This document shows positions 46,331 through 58,490 of a DNA stretch of 64,000 nt, one piece after another. Numbering within the stretch: the first letter of the stretch is position 1; every line of letters starts with the position of its first letter. Below the pieces are notes generated by a model. That model did not search any database. It was not told the origin of the DNA and saw nothing but the letters and a program-made list of their open reading frames with translations. The DNA is taken from NCBI RefSeq assembly GCF_900187505.1, contig NZ_FYDL01000010.1:62001-126000 (forward strand), given 5' to 3'. Source of the DNA: Pseudomonas sp. Irchel s3h17. Its GTDB lineage: Bacteria; Pseudomonadota; Gammaproteobacteria; Pseudomonadales; Pseudomonadaceae. A program made the translations under genes and the position numbers.

Positions 46331-47340
46331 TGCCAGCATCGCCAATCCGCACACCCTTGAAGCTGGTGGCTTTCGCTGCGTTGTCGATGCTCGTGGCCAG
46401 TTGTTCGACCAGTCGCGCGCCGCAACCCAAGGCACCGGCCGCGGCACGCCCCGCGCCGGGCCTGGACATCAACCGCGCCCACAAAGACGGCGCGCCGTGG
46501 TGGGATGTGGACGTTTCACGCATTCCCGATGCGACACCGACCCTGCACAGCGGCGCCTACAAGGCCAACCCCTACACGGTGCTGGGCAAGACTTATTACC
46601 CGATGCCCGAGTCCAAGCGCTATGTCGCCACGGGCACGGCGTCCTGGTACGGCACCAAGTTCCATGGCCAGAACACGGCCAACGGCGAGGTGTATGACCT
46701 GTACGGCATGAGCGCCGCCCACAAGACGCTGCCGCTGCCCGCGTATGTACGCGTCACCAACCTGGACAACCATCGTACGGTGATCCTGCGGGTCAACGAT
46801 CGCGGGCCGTTCTACTCCGATCGCATCATCGACTTGTCCTATGCGGCAGCGAAGAAGCTCGGCTATGCCGAAACCGGCACGGCGCGGGTCAAGGTCGAGG
46901 GCATCGATCCTCAGGAGTGGTGGGCGGCCAAGGGCCAGCCGGCGCCGCTGATGCTCAAGGAGCCACAAATCGCGCAGAATAGCGCCCCGGTCATCACCGC
47001 TTCCGCCGGCAAGGTTGAACAATGGACGCCGCCGCCGCAGCAACACGCGGCCGCCGTGATACCGGTGCAGCTTGAAACAAAGAAAAACGCTTCGGTAGCA
47101 GCCTCTGGCCAGTATCTGCAGGTGGGCGCGTTCGCCAACCCGGACGCTGCGGAGCTCCTGAGGTCGAAGTTGAGTTCGATGGTGAGCGCCCCGGTGTTCA
47201 TCAGCTCCATCGTGCGTAATCAACAGACGCTGCATCGGGTTCGCCTGGGGCCAATCGCCTCCCAGGGCGAAGTTGCCCAAGTGCAAAACAGTGTGCGCCT
47301 GGCCAATCTCGGTTCGCCGAGCCTGGTGACGGCCGAGTAA
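46330..47340 (+). CDS. rlpA: Septal ring lytic transglycosylase RlpA
   Basis: Outer-membrane lipoprotein (lipobox VASC, MLVASCSTS) that cleaves denuded glycan strands at the septum. The 336-residue protein has a double-psi barrel domain (TASWYGTKFHGQNTANGEVYD, catalytic Asp in VNDRGPFYSDRIIDLS) and a C-terminal SPOR domain from about residue 255 (YLQVGAFANPDAAELLRSKL) for binding the glycan at the division site. Coupled to mltB by TAATG. Confidence 0.95.
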   Translation: MPASPIRTPLKLVAFAALSMLVASCSTSRAPQPKAPAAARPAPGLDINRAHKDGAPWWDVDVSRIPDATPTLHSGAYKANPYTVLGKTYYPMPESKRYVATGTASWYGTKFHGQNTANGEVYDLYGMSAAHKTLPLPAYVRVTNLDNHRTVILRVNDRGPFYSDRIIDLSYAAAKKLGYAETGTARVKVEGIDPQEWWAAKGQPAPLMLKEPQIAQNSAPVITASAGKVEQWTPPPQQHAAAVIPVQLETKKNASVAASGQYLQVGAFANPDAAELLRSKLSSMVSAPVFISSIVRNQQTLHRVRLGPIASQGEVAQVQNSVRLANLGSPSLVTAE

Positions 47341-47355
47341 GCAATGCCTGATTCA

Positions 47356-47507
47356 AGGTTCACTTGCAGTGTGAGGGGTGAACCTGGTTGTTGGCTCGTT
47401 GTAGAACAAGAACCCGGCAAGGGTCGCAGAGTGAACAACTGAACACGCGACAACCCTCAGGCCTCGTGCGGTGAAGGTTGTCAGATTAGTTTTGCCCGCA
47501 AGGGCAA
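47356..47507. other. rlpA-dacA intergenic hairpins
   Basis: The gap holds a stem AGGTTCAC/GTGAACCT (47356-47385), a weak terminator candidate after rlpA, and a stem TTGCCC/GGGCAA with a GCAA loop (47492-47507), 28 bases before dacA. Neither is backed by a strong T run; the second may lie in the dacA leader. Confidence 0.35.
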
Positions 47508-47534
47508 GTTTCCATTAGCGATTTCGAGAGACGG

Positions 47535-48692
47535 ATGAACATCACCACCTTTGCCAAACGCCTGTTCCTGCTAGTCCCGCTGCTCCTCTCACCGGCCGCC
47601 TTCGCGGTCGAGATGATGCCGTCGCCACCGCAACTGGCCGCCAAAGCCTATGTGCTGATGGACGCCAGCAGCGGCAACGTGCTTGTCGAGAACAACGGTG
47701 ACCAGCGTCTGCCGCCCGCCAGCCTGACCAAGCTGATGACCGCGTACATCGCGACGCTGGAAATCCGTCGTGGCCAGATCGGTGAAAACGATCCGGTGAC
47801 CGTCAGCGAAAACGCCTGGCGTACCGGTGGCTCGCGGATGTTCATCAAGGTCGGCTCCCAGGTCTCTGTCAGCGACCTGTTGCACGGCATCATCATCCAG
47901 TCGGGCAACGACGCCAGTGTTGCGCTCGCCGAGCACATCGCCGGCAGCGAAGACGCCTTCGCCGACATGATGAACAAAACCGCTGCCGACCTGGGCATGA
48001 CCAACAGCCACTTCATGAACCCGACCGGTTTGCCAAATCCTGAGCACTACTCGTCGGCTCACGACATGGCCATCCTGGCTCGCGCGATCATCCACGAAGA
48101 CCCGACTCACTACGCGATCTACTCGCAGAAAGAGTTCTTCTGGAACGGTATCAAGCAACCGAACCGCAACCTGCTGCTGTGGCGCGACAAGACTGTCGAC
48201 GGTCTGAAAACCGGTCACACCGACGAAGCCGGCTACTGCCTGGTGTCCTCGGCGGTACGTGATGGCATGCGCCTGGTCTCCGTGGTGTTCGGCACCAACA
48301 GTGACACCGCGCGTGCAGCCGAAACCCAGAAGCTGCTGACCTACGGTTTCCGTTTCTTCGAAACCCAGACCTTCTACCAGAAAGGCGCCGAGCTGGCTCA
48401 GGCTCCTGTCTGGAAGGGCACCACCAACCAGGTCAAGGCCGGCCTGGCGCAAGACCTGACCATGACCCTGCCAAAAGGCCAGCTGAAAAAGCTCGCTGCC
48501 AGCATGACCATGAATCCACAGCTGATCGCGCCGATCGCCAAAGGCGACGTGATTGGTAAAGTCGAAGTCAAACTGGACGACAAGGTGGTGCACAGCGCTG
48601 ACCTGATCGCACTGGACGGGGTCGACGAAGGTGGTATCTTCCGCCGCATGTGGGATAGCATCCGTCTATTCTTCTACGGCTTGTTCAACTGA
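47535..48692 (+). CDS. dacA: D-alanyl-D-alanine carboxypeptidase (PBP5/6 family)
   Basis: Trims the terminal D-Ala from murein pentapeptides. The 385-residue protein has a signal peptide ending near SPAAFAVEM, active-site SLTK in PPASLTKLMT, SGN in IIIQSGNDASVAL and KTG in DGLKTGHTDEAGYCL, and a C-terminal amphipathic membrane anchor (FRRMWDSIRLFFYGLF). Corresponds to P. aeruginosa dacC. Clear gaps on both sides suggest its own promoter. Confidence 0.96.
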   Translation: MNITTFAKRLFLLVPLLLSPAAFAVEMMPSPPQLAAKAYVLMDASSGNVLVENNGDQRLPPASLTKLMTAYIATLEIRRGQIGENDPVTVSENAWRTGGSRMFIKVGSQVSVSDLLHGIIIQSGNDASVALAEHIAGSEDAFADMMNKTAADLGMTNSHFMNPTGLPNPEHYSSAHDMAILARAIIHEDPTHYAIYSQKEFFWNGIKQPNRNLLLWRDKTVDGLKTGHTDEAGYCLVSSAVRDGMRLVSVVFGTNSDTARAAETQKLLTYGFRFFETQTFYQKGAELAQAPVWKGTTNQVKAGLAQDLTMTLPKGQLKKLAASMTMNPQLIAPIAKGDVIGKVEVKLDDKVVHSADLIALDGVDEGGIFRRMWDSIRLFFYGLFN

Positions 48693-48706
48693 TTAGTGTG
48701 GACCTG

Positions 48707-48739
48707 CATGGCCCCGCTCCCACCCGGAGCGGGGCCATG
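48707..48739 (+). terminator. Strong hairpin after dacA
   Basis: A perfect 14-base stem (CATGGCCCCGCTCC with GGAGCGGGGCCATG) closes a five-base loop 14 bases after dacA. There is no T run, so it may attenuate rather than end transcription into the DUF493-lipB-lipA genes. Confidence 0.6.
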
Positions 48740-48771
48740 TCCGTTGCCACGGCTTACGAGGCCGTTACGCC

Positions 48772-49047
48772 ATGACAGATACCGAAGTAAAGGCGCCAAA
48801 GATCGAATTCCCTTGCGAGGATTACCCGATCAAGGTGATCGGCGATACCGGTGTGGGCTTCAAGGACAAGATCATCGCGATCCTGGAGAAGCACGCCACC
48901 GTTGACCACAAGACCCTGGCCGAGCGCCAGAGTACCAATGGCAAGTACACCACCATCCAGTTGCACATCATCGCGACCGGCCAGGAACAGCTCTACGACA
49001 TCAACAGCGAGTTGCGGGCGACCGGTTTCGTGCACATGGTGCTGTGA
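48772..49047 (+). CDS. DUF493 (YbeD) family protein
   Basis: A 91-residue small regulatory-like protein with the ACT-like YbeD fold: [20 protein letters not shown], then [19 protein letters not shown] at the end. Conserved in front of lipB in many proteobacteria; function unknown, though a role in lipoate or other regulation has been suggested by context. Stop and lipB start overlap (TGATG). Confidence 0.92.
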   Translation: MTDTEVKAPKIEFPCEDYPIKVIGDTGVGFKDKIIAILEKHATVDHKTLAERQSTNGKYTTIQLHIIATGQEQLYDINSELRATGFVHMVL

Positions 49048-49694
49048 TGTCTGAATCGCTGGGTTTTCGCGAGCTCGGCCAGCTGGCTTACGAGCCGGTT
49101 TGGCATGCCATGCAACGTTTTACCAATGAGCGTGGCAGCGAGCGGGCCGATGAAATCTGGCTGGTCGAGCACCCGCCGGTATTCACCCAGGGGCAGGCCG
49201 GCAAGGCTGAACACCTGTTGCTGCCTGGCGATATTCCGGTGGTGCAGGTCGACCGGGGTGGCCAGGTGACCTACCACGGTCCGGGCCAGCTGGTGGCTTA
49301 TCTGCTGCTGGATGTGCGCAAGCTGGGGTTCGGTGTGCGTGACCTGGTCAGCCGGATGGAACAGTGCCTGATCGAACTGCTGGCCAGCTACGGCGTCACC
49401 GCCGTGGCCAAGGCCGATGCGCCGGGCGTCTACGTCAACGGTGCGAAAATCGCTTCTCTGGGGCTGCGGATCCGCCACGGTTGCTCCTTTCATGGCCTGG
49501 CCCTGAACGTGGATATGGACCTTGAGCCGTTCCGACGGATTAACCCCTGTGGCTACGCTGGGCTGGCAATGACTCAGCTGCGTGACCATGCAGGGCCGAT
49601 TGAATTTGCCGAGGTAAGTGCCCGGCTGCGCGCGCAGCTCGTCAAACACCTCGACTATGCTGAGCAGACGACCCTAACGGGCGGAATCGACTGA
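49047..49694 (+). CDS. lipB: Octanoyl-ACP:protein octanoyltransferase
   Basis: Transfers octanoyl from acyl carrier protein to lipoyl domains. The 215-residue protein has [22 protein letters not shown] (with the conserved Lys in [19 protein letters not shown]) and the catalytic Cys region [23 protein letters not shown]. The ATG is used rather than the GTG one codon upstream. Precedes lipA, with one base between. Confidence 0.97.
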   Translation: MSESLGFRELGQLAYEPVWHAMQRFTNERGSERADEIWLVEHPPVFTQGQAGKAEHLLLPGDIPVVQVDRGGQVTYHGPGQLVAYLLLDVRKLGFGVRDLVSRMEQCLIELLASYGVTAVAKADAPGVYVNGAKIASLGLRIRHGCSFHGLALNVDMDLEPFRRINPCGYAGLAMTQLRDHAGPIEFAEVSARLRAQLVKHLDYAEQTTLTGGID

Positions 49695-49695
49695 T

Positions 49696-50718
49696 ATGAC
49701 TACTGATGCAGTGCAAACCATGATCCCGACGCTCGATGTCACCGAGCGTCCGGCCCCGCGTGCCAAGGTTGAAGCCGGCGTCAAGCTGCGCGGCGCCGAG
49801 AAGGTTGCACGTATCCCGGTGAAGATCATTCCGACCACCGAACTGCCGAAAAAGCCTGACTGGATTCGCGTGCGTATCCCGGTGTCCCCGGAAGTCGACC
49901 GGATCAAGGCCCTGTTGCGCAAACACAAGCTGCACAGCGTCTGCGAAGAAGCCTCCTGCCCGAACCTGGGCGAGTGTTTCTCCGGCGGTACCGCGACCTT
50001 CATGATCATGGGCGACATCTGCACCCGTCGCTGCCCGTTCTGCGACGTCGGCCACGGCCGTCCGAAGCCACTGGACACCAACGAGCCGGAAAGCCTGGCC
50101 ATCGCCATTGCCGACCTGCACCTGAAGTACGTGGTGATCACCTCGGTGGACCGCGACGACCTGCGTGACGGTGGCGCCCAGCACTTTGCCGACTGCATCC
50201 GTGAAATCCGCAAACTGTCGCCGAACGTGCAGCTCGAGACCCTGGTGCCCGACTACCGTGGCCGCATGGACATCGCCCTGGAAATCACCGCTGCCGAGCC
50301 ACCGGATGTGTTCAACCACAACCTGGAAACCGTGCCACGCCTGTACAAGGCGGCGCGCCCGGGTTCGGATTACCAGTGGTCGCTGACCCTGCTGCAACGC
50401 TTCAAGCAGATGATGCCGCACATCCCGACCAAGTCCGGGCTGATGCTGGGCCTGGGCGAGACCGACGAGGAAGTCATCGAAGTCATGAAGCGCATGCGCG
50501 AGCACGACATCGACATGCTGACCCTGGGCCAGTACCTGCAACCGTCCCGCAGCCACTTGCCCGTGCAGCGTTTCGTGCACCCTGACACCTTCGCCTGGTT
50601 CGCCGAGGAAGGTTACAAGATGGGCTTCAAGAACGTCGCGTCCGGCCCGCTGGTACGCTCTTCGTACCACGCCGACGAGCAGGCGAAGCTGGTCAAGGCC
50701 GAGCTGATGTCGTCCTGA
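49696..50718 (+). CDS. lipA: Lipoyl synthase
   Basis: Radical SAM enzyme inserting two sulphurs into the octanoyl group. The 340-residue protein shows both cluster motifs: auxiliary [12 protein letters not shown] and radical [11 protein letters not shown], then [18 protein letters not shown] (outline) and the C-terminal SSY motif [10 protein letters not shown]. Ends the DUF493-lipB-lipA unit at a strong terminator. Confidence 0.97.
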   Translation: MTTDAVQTMIPTLDVTERPAPRAKVEAGVKLRGAEKVARIPVKIIPTTELPKKPDWIRVRIPVSPEVDRIKALLRKHKLHSVCEEASCPNLGECFSGGTATFMIMGDICTRRCPFCDVGHGRPKPLDTNEPESLAIAIADLHLKYVVITSVDRDDLRDGGAQHFADCIREIRKLSPNVQLETLVPDYRGRMDIALEITAAEPPDVFNHNLETVPRLYKAARPGSDYQWSLTLLQRFKQMMPHIPTKSGLMLGLGETDEEVIEVMKRMREHDIDMLTLGQYLQPSRSHLPVQRFVHPDTFAWFAEEGYKMGFKNVASGPLVRSSYHADEQAKLVKAELMSS

Positions 50719-50724
50719 TCCGGC

Positions 50725-50765
50725 ACGCCCGCAAGACCTGAAAGTCTTGCGGGCGTTCTTTTTTG
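50725..50765 (+). terminator. Intrinsic terminator of lipA
   Basis: Stem ACGCCCGCAAGAC with GTCTTGCGGGCGT, loop of about six bases, followed by TCTTTTTT. A textbook factor-independent terminator just after lipA. Confidence 0.9.
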
Positions 50766-50881
50766 TGCTGCCCACTGCCACACCAACCTTTTCCCGCAAC
50801 CAGCGGGGTGGTTGAACCTCTTCTGTTTGTCCCCGTTCCTGACTACTGTGTGTGCAAGCCGTCACGCAGGGAGAATCACGG

Positions 50882-51832
50882 ATGACCACTCGCTCCACCC
50901 TCACCATTAGCGAACACACCCCCGTCCCGGCACTGCCGGCTGAAGGGCGCATTGGCGTCATTGCACCGGCGGGCCCGGCGGCACTGGAGGCCGAGAAGGC
51001 GCTGCAGTGGATGCGGATGCGGGGCTACTCGCTGCGGATCTTCCCCGGTGTCCTGGAAAAGGATGGTTACCTGGCCGGCAGCGATGAGGTCCGCCTGAAG
51101 GACCTGCATGATGCATTTACCGACCCGGCCATCGACGCCATCCTCTGTCTGCGCGGGGGATACGGCAGCCCTCGCTTGCTGGACCGTATCGACTATGAGC
51201 TGCTGCGGCGCCATGCCAAACCGTTCGTCGGCTATAGCGACATCACCGCATTGCACCTGGCGATCAGCCGCTACTCGGGGTTTGTCACGTTTCACGGGCC
51301 GATGCTCAACGCGGACCTGCTGGGGGACAAGCAGCAACCGACCGAGGCGTCATTGTTCAGCATGCTCAGGGGGCAGCTCAAAGCCGGCAGCCTGTTGGCG
51401 CACCCGGTGGCCTATCCGCTGACGACCATCGAGCCTGGCATCGCTCACGGGCGTTTGCAGGGCGGGAATCTGTCGATGATCGCCGCCACCCTGGGAACGC
51501 CGTTCGAAATCGATGCCGACGGGATCATTCTGTTCATCGAGGACATCAACGAGCCGCTGTATCGCATCGATCGACTGCTGACCCACTTGCGACTGGCCGG
51601 AAAGTTGAACCGGTTGCGGGGAGTGTTGGCGGGGGATGTGGCCGGTGTGGACAACGAGGCGCTGGCGCAGTTGCTCAAGCAGACCTTCGCGCCGTTCGGC
51701 ATTCCGGTGCTGGCCGGCTGGCGCAGCGGGCACTGCGACCCGAACCTGACCTTGCCGATGGGCGCGTTGGTAACGCTGGATGCGGGGAGCAAGACGTTGG
51801 TGCTGGAGCAGGATGTGGTGGTCAAGCCCTAG
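50882..51832 (+). CDS. ldcA: Muramoyltetrapeptide L,D-carboxypeptidase (S66 family)
   Basis: Cytosolic enzyme of murein recycling that removes terminal D-Ala from tetrapeptides. The 316-residue protein has the S66 nucleophile region LCLRGGYGSPRLLDRID, catalytic Glu in LFIEDINEPLYRID region and His in WRSGHCDPNLTLPMGA. ATG preceded by GGGAGA. Stands alone, ended by a REP doublet. Confidence 0.93.
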   Translation: MTTRSTLTISEHTPVPALPAEGRIGVIAPAGPAALEAEKALQWMRMRGYSLRIFPGVLEKDGYLAGSDEVRLKDLHDAFTDPAIDAILCLRGGYGSPRLLDRIDYELLRRHAKPFVGYSDITALHLAISRYSGFVTFHGPMLNADLLGDKQQPTEASLFSMLRGQLKAGSLLAHPVAYPLTTIEPGIAHGRLQGGNLSMIAATLGTPFEIDADGIILFIEDINEPLYRIDRLLTHLRLAGKLNRLRGVLAGDVAGVDNEALAQLLKQTFAPFGIPVLAGWRSGHCDPNLTLPMGALVTLDAGSKTLVLEQDVVVKP

Positions 51833-51876
51833 CGACAGGTGCTTATGCTGCTCAATAAGGCCTGAACGCTGCTCCC

Positions 51877-52005
51877 TTGGCGAGCGAGCTTGCTCGCGCT
51901 GGGTTGCGCAGCAGCCCAAAAAATGTCACCGAGGTCTTTCTGATAGACCGCAATCACCTCTCAAGGTGCGCTGCGCGCCCCAGCGCGAGCAAGCTCGCTC
52001 GCCAC
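51877..52005. repeat. REP doublet between ldcA and the SltH-like gene
   Basis: Arms TTGGCGAGCGAGCTTGCTCG and AGCGCGAGCAAGCTCGCTCG flank a linker with CTTTCTGATAGACCGCAATC. Lies between two convergent genes. Confidence 0.85.
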
Positions 52006-52081
52006 GGGGAGGTGTTCGGCGCTCCTCTACGTGGCGAGAACAAGCCTGTGAGCAGGGCAGTTGCTCTTGCCTACGATGCCT

Positions 52082-53401
52082 TTAGCGGTTACGCAAACTA
52101 TCCAGCAGCTTGCGCGTCGGATAGCCGTCCGCCGGCCAGCCAAATGACTGCTGGGCTGCGCGAATGGCTTTGCGGGTGTTGGCGCCGATGATGCCGTCGG
52201 GGTTGCCGGCGTCATACTGGTTGGCGCTGAGCAGGGTCTGCAGTTCAATGCGCTCGGTGCGACTCAACGGCAGATCGTCCTTGGGCCATTCGCCGTTGAT
52301 CCGGCCAGCGCCGCTGAAGCGTTCCGACAACAGGTTCACCGCCAGTGCGTAGGACGACGAGTTGTTGTACTTGAGCACCGCACGGAAGTTGTCGAGGATC
52401 AGGAAGGCCGGGCCGCGATAGCCGGCGGGCAGCAGCAGGGCAGCGGACAGTTGCTCGGAGCCTGCGGGTACGCTGGCGTCGTTTGGCAGCTTGACGCCCA
52501 GTTGCGTCCATTCGGCGACGCTTTTGCGGATGGCGCCGTCGGCCAGCGCGTAATTGAAGGTACCTGGCACTGTGACTTCAAAGCCCCACGGCTGGCCTTT
52601 CTGCCAGCCGGAGCTTTGCAGGTAATGGGCGGTCGAGGCCAGCGCGTCGGCCGGGCTGTTCCAGATGTCGCGGCGACCATCGCCATCGAAGTCCACGGCG
52701 TGCGTATTGTAGGTGGTCGGGATGAACTGGGTCTGGCCCATGGCGCCGGCCCAGGAGCCGAGCATCTTCTCGGGGGCGATATCACCCTGTTGCAGAATCT
52801 GCAACGCCGCCAGCAATTGCGCGTGGGCAAAACCCGGACGCCGGCCTTCGTAGGCCAGGGTTGCCAGCGAGCGAATCACTGACTTGTCACCCTGGAAGCT
52901 GCCGAAATTGCTTTCCATTCCCCAGACGGCCACCAGGACCTGGCGATCGACGCCATAGCGCTGTTCGATGGCGCTCAGGGTGTCGGCATACTGGCTGAGC
53001 AGTGCCTGGCCTTTGCGCACGCGCAGAGCGGAGAGGGCGCCGTCGAGGTATTCCCACACCGGCCGAGCGAACTCAGGCTGGCTGCGGTCGGCACGGATCA
53101 CGCTCATGTCCGGCGTGACGCCGGCAAAGGCGCGGTCGAACAGGGAAGGGCTGATGCCGGCGGCGAGGGCGTCCTTGCGGAACGCGGCCTGCCATTGCTC
53201 AAACGTCTGGCTGGGTTGGATCTCGAGGTTTTCTGTCGGTACGACGGGCGTAATGACGGCCGGGGCGGTCGTGACCGGTACGGTCTGAAGCGGTTGGGCG
53301 TCGGCGGCGGTCGGTTTTTCCGCGCAGGCAACAAGCAGAACAAGGCTGGAAGCCGCAATCAGTTGGCGCAGGTGCCAACGACGGGAAATACAAAAGGGCA
53401 T
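52082..53401 (-). CDS. Lytic murein transglycosylase with peptidoglycan-binding domain (SltH-like)
   Basis: A 439-residue lipoprotein (lipobox region LLVACAEK) with an MltB-type catalytic domain (catalytic Glu in VAVWGMESNFGSFQGD, then GSWAGAMGQTQFIPTTY) and a C-terminal peptidoglycan-binding domain ending DGIIGANTRKAIRAAQQSFG. It is a second MltB paralog, distinct from the one at 45 kb by the extra binding domain, and corresponds in position to PA3992 (SltH) of P. aeruginosa. A start 14 codons upstream is less likely as it lacks the signal pattern. Confidence 0.93.
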   Translation of the reverse strand: MPFCISRRWHLRQLIAASSLVLLVACAEKPTAADAQPLQTVPVTTAPAVITPVVPTENLEIQPSQTFEQWQAAFRKDALAAGISPSLFDRAFAGVTPDMSVIRADRSQPEFARPVWEYLDGALSALRVRKGQALLSQYADTLSAIEQRYGVDRQVLVAVWGMESNFGSFQGDKSVIRSLATLAYEGRRPGFAHAQLLAALQILQQGDIAPEKMLGSWAGAMGQTQFIPTTYNTHAVDFDGDGRRDIWNSPADALASTAHYLQSSGWQKGQPWGFEVTVPGTFNYALADGAIRKSVAEWTQLGVKLPNDASVPAGSEQLSAALLLPAGYRGPAFLILDNFRAVLKYNNSSSYALAVNLLSERFSGAGRINGEWPKDDLPLSRTERIELQTLLSANQYDAGNPDGIIGANTRKAIRAAQQSFGWPADGYPTRKLLDSLRNR

Positions 53402-53471
53402 GCACAGGTCCAGAGAAAACGAATCAGGTGTCGACCTTATCATGACCGGAGGGCTGGAGGGGCCTCACCTT

Positions 53472-53627
53472 TCAAGCGGCCAGAAAGCAAGAAGCCTCCC
53501 AGCTTTTAGACTGGAAGGCTTCGCGGCGGTAGCTGCCTTTGCCCTTGGCCGGTTGTTCCTGGCGGCTGCGGAACAGTGGTTGGGCGACGATGGACTTGGC
53601 CTTATTGGGCCGCTTGTTTCTGCTCAT
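53472..53627 (-). CDS. arfA: Alternative ribosome-rescue factor ArfA
   Basis: A 51-residue basic protein starting MSRNKRPNKAKSIVAQPLFR, with GKGSYRRE and a hydrophobic tail after the hairpin codons. ArfA recruits RF2 to ribosomes stalled at a message end and backs up trans-translation. An intrinsic terminator is built into codons 36-46 (listed separately), so truncated messages without a stop codon are expected; tmRNA would normally clear them. The short ORF is easily missed. Start at MSRNK chosen by family similarity. Confidence 0.9.
   Translation of the reverse strand: MSRNKRPNKAKSIVAQPLFRSRQEQPAKGKGSYRREAFQSKSWEASCFLAA
53491..53522 (-). terminator. Terminator hairpin inside arfA
   Basis: In the arfA message, GAAGCCTTCCAG pairs with CTGGGAGGCTTC (12 pairs, one G-U) around an eight-base loop, followed by TTGCTTTCT. 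It begins at codon 36 and ends at codon 46, before the stop codon. This is the arrangement known in E. coli arfA, where it yields nonstop mRNA. Confidence 0.75.
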
Positions 53628-53722
53628 GGGCGGTACGCTCGCTGGGTGGGTTCTTGCGCGGAGAATCATCGGCCGAAGTTTGGACGTTGTCTAGTCCATG
53701 GGATAGGCAGGACAGATGATCC

Positions 53723-53836
53723 GTGGCGAGGGAGCTTGCTCGCGCTGGGTTGCGAAGCGACCCCCAAAGAGCATCCTCATCGACGACGGCTGCACCGGAG
53801 CGCAGACCGGCCGGCGGGAGCAAGCCCTCTAGCCAC
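53723..53836. repeat. REP doublet between arfA and holA
   Basis: Left arm GTGGCGAGGGAGCTTGCTCG; right arm decayed, GCGGGAGCAAGCCCTCTAGC. The right arm has several changes, so this copy may be older than the others. Confidence 0.75.
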
Positions 53837-53843
53837 AAAAGGG

Positions 53844-54881
53844 TTACTCGGCGGGCAAATTCAGGCGCTGGCCAGCCATCAACAGCGACAGACGGCTGAG
53901 GCTCATCCACGGCGAGCCGGCGGCCTGGCCCTTGATCTGTGCGTCGATGCGTTGCGCTTCGAGCAACAGTTGCGCCCAGCGCGGTGCCGAGTAGCGTTGC
54001 AGGGCCTTGCTCATCAGCGGCTTGCGCTTGTCCCAGACCGGCGGTCGGGCCTGGCTGAAGGCTTTGTCCAGCGGTACGCCCTGGCTGTATTGCAGCGACA
54101 GGTTGGCCAGCAGGCGCAGTTCCCGGGCCAGGGCCCAGAGGATGACTGGTGGTTCCACACCTTCGCCGCGCAAGCCTTCGAGCATGCGCAGCGCATGGGC
54201 GGCTTCACCGTTGAGGATCGCATCGGTGAGCCCGAATACATCGAAACGCGCACTGTCGGCCACGGCCGCCTGTACCGTTTCCACGGTGATCTGGCCACCT
54301 TCGGCCATCAGCTTGAGCTTTTCGATTTCCTGGGCGGCGGCCAACAGGTTGCCTTCCACCCGGGCGGCGATCAGTTCAACGGCATCCTGGCTGGCGGACA
54401 GCCCGGCCTGGGACAGGCGCTGGCGAATCCACTGCGGCAACTGGCCGACATCGACCGGCCAGATTTGCACGAACTGGGTCTGCGCACCTTCGACCAGCGC
54501 CTTGCCCCATTTGGTTTTCTGCGCGCTGCCGTCAAGCTTGGGCAGGCTGATCAGCAGCAGCGTGTCTTCTGCCGGTCGCGAGCAGTATTCCATCAATGCC
54601 GCTGCGCCCTTGTCACCCGGCTTGCCGGACGGCAAGCGCAGCTCCAGCAGACGCTTTTCGGCGAACAGGGACATGCTGGCACCCGCTTGCAGCAGGGTGC
54701 CCCAGTCGAAGCTGGCATCGGCACTGAATACCTGGCGCTCGTCAAAACCCTGCTGGCGGGCAGCAGAGCGGATGGCGTCGGCGGCTTCCTGGCACAACAG
54801 CGGGTCATCGCCGCTGATGATGTACACCGGAGCGAGGGCACCTTGCAGGTGTTTGCCGAGTTGGGCGGGGGCGAGTTTCAT
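53844..54881 (-). CDS. holA: DNA polymerase III delta subunit
   Basis: Clamp-loader subunit that opens the sliding clamp. The 345-residue protein has the family opening MKLAPAQLGKHL, VYIISGDDPLLCQEAADAIR, and the clamp-interacting hydrophobic segment LLELRLPSGKPGDKG. The start at MKLAP is used; a GTG-like upstream frame extends it by four residues. It follows lptE on the same strand with a 39-base gap. Confidence 0.96.
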   Translation of the reverse strand: MKLAPAQLGKHLQGALAPVYIISGDDPLLCQEAADAIRSAARQQGFDERQVFSADASFDWGTLLQAGASMSLFAEKRLLELRLPSGKPGDKGAAALMEYCSRPAEDTLLLISLPKLDGSAQKTKWGKALVEGAQTQFVQIWPVDVGQLPQWIRQRLSQAGLSASQDAVELIAARVEGNLLAAAQEIEKLKLMAEGGQITVETVQAAVADSARFDVFGLTDAILNGEAAHALRMLEGLRGEGVEPPVILWALARELRLLANLSLQYSQGVPLDKAFSQARPPVWDKRKPLMSKALQRYSAPRWAQLLLEAQRIDAQIKGQAAGSPWMSLSRLSLLMAGQRLNLPAE

Positions 54882-54920
54882 AAGGCGGGGCAAACGGGGC
54901 GCAATAGCGCCCCGTAAGAC

Positions 54921-55526
54921 TTACTCGGCAGGTACTTGCAGAGGCGACTGACGCGGGGTGTTCGCCTCGGCTTTCTGGGCCGCTTCCAGCGCCTGGGCTT
55001 CGGCCTTGGCACGTGCATCGGCGGATTGTTGCAGCTGATCCAGTTGAGCAGGGCTCAGTTGCTGCAGGCGCAACATCATGCGTTGCACCAGGTCACGGCG
55101 TATTTCCTTCTGGGCTTCATCGGCTTCCTGAACGGAGCCGGTGATGTTGCTGCCATCGTGCATGACGACTTTCTGTACTTGGATTTTGTCGCGGATCAGC
55201 GACAGGTTGTTCTGGCCGACGATCTGGTAGTCCAGCACGGTGGTCAGTTCGTTCTCCGCGGCACGGCCGGCACCGGAGTAGCTCAGGACGCGCTGGGTCG
55301 TCTGCTCATTGGTGAACACCAGTTTGTAAGGTGCGCCGGCAGCCACGTGGACGCCACTGCTTTGCAATACCTGACGCATCATCACCACGGTATCGCCATA
55401 GGCGTTACGGGCGCTCAGGTCGAGTTCCTTGATCGCCAGTTCGGTGGAACCGGTGCCACGCAGCTGGAAACCGCAGGCGCTCAGCAGGACCGCGAGGCCC
55501 ATCACCAGCAGGTTGCGCTTGATCAT
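54921..55526 (-). CDS. lptE: LPS assembly lipoprotein LptE
   Basis: Outer-membrane lipoprotein that plugs and helps assemble LptD for LPS export. The 201-residue protein has lipobox LSAC (MGLAVLLSACGFQLRGTG) and the conserved GFQLRG. Residues from about 165 form an Ala/Glu/Gln-rich tail (AKAEAQALEAAQKAEANT) longer than in E. coli. Lies between leuS and holA, as is general. Confidence 0.95.
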   Translation of the reverse strand: MIKRNLLVMGLAVLLSACGFQLRGTGSTELAIKELDLSARNAYGDTVVMMRQVLQSSGVHVAAGAPYKLVFTNEQTTQRVLSYSGAGRAAENELTTVLDYQIVGQNNLSLIRDKIQVQKVVMHDGSNITGSVQEADEAQKEIRRDLVQRMMLRLQQLSPAQLDQLQQSADARAKAEAQALEAAQKAEANTPRQSPLQVPAE

Positions 55527-55583
55527 CTTGTTGCTCCCCTTGAAACCGTGAGGGCCGACAGCGCGGCCCGAAAGGTTTTATAC

Positions 55584-55605
55584 GGCGCCAGGCGAACCTG
55601 GCGCC
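55584..55605 (-). terminator. Hairpin after leuS
   Basis: Stem GGCGCCAGG/CCTGGCGCC with a TTCG tetraloop on the minus strand, nine bases after leuS. The following sequence GTATAAAAC is only mildly T-rich, so read-through into lptE is likely. Confidence 0.55.
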
Positions 55606-55613
55606 TGATCCAA

Positions 55614-58328
<2,715 letters not shown>

Positions 58329-58490
58329 TTACAGGAAGCGCCGTAGCATACATGACCGTGCTCGGCCTAGGGAAACTTGATTGTGCAGCGCCGCCCACGC
58401 GTGGGGCCGTTGGTCGCGGCGCACGGTCGGTTTGCCCAGTGAGGCTAAGCTCTAGTTGGGGAGTGAGTCTTATCTTCAATGAGGTGAGGG

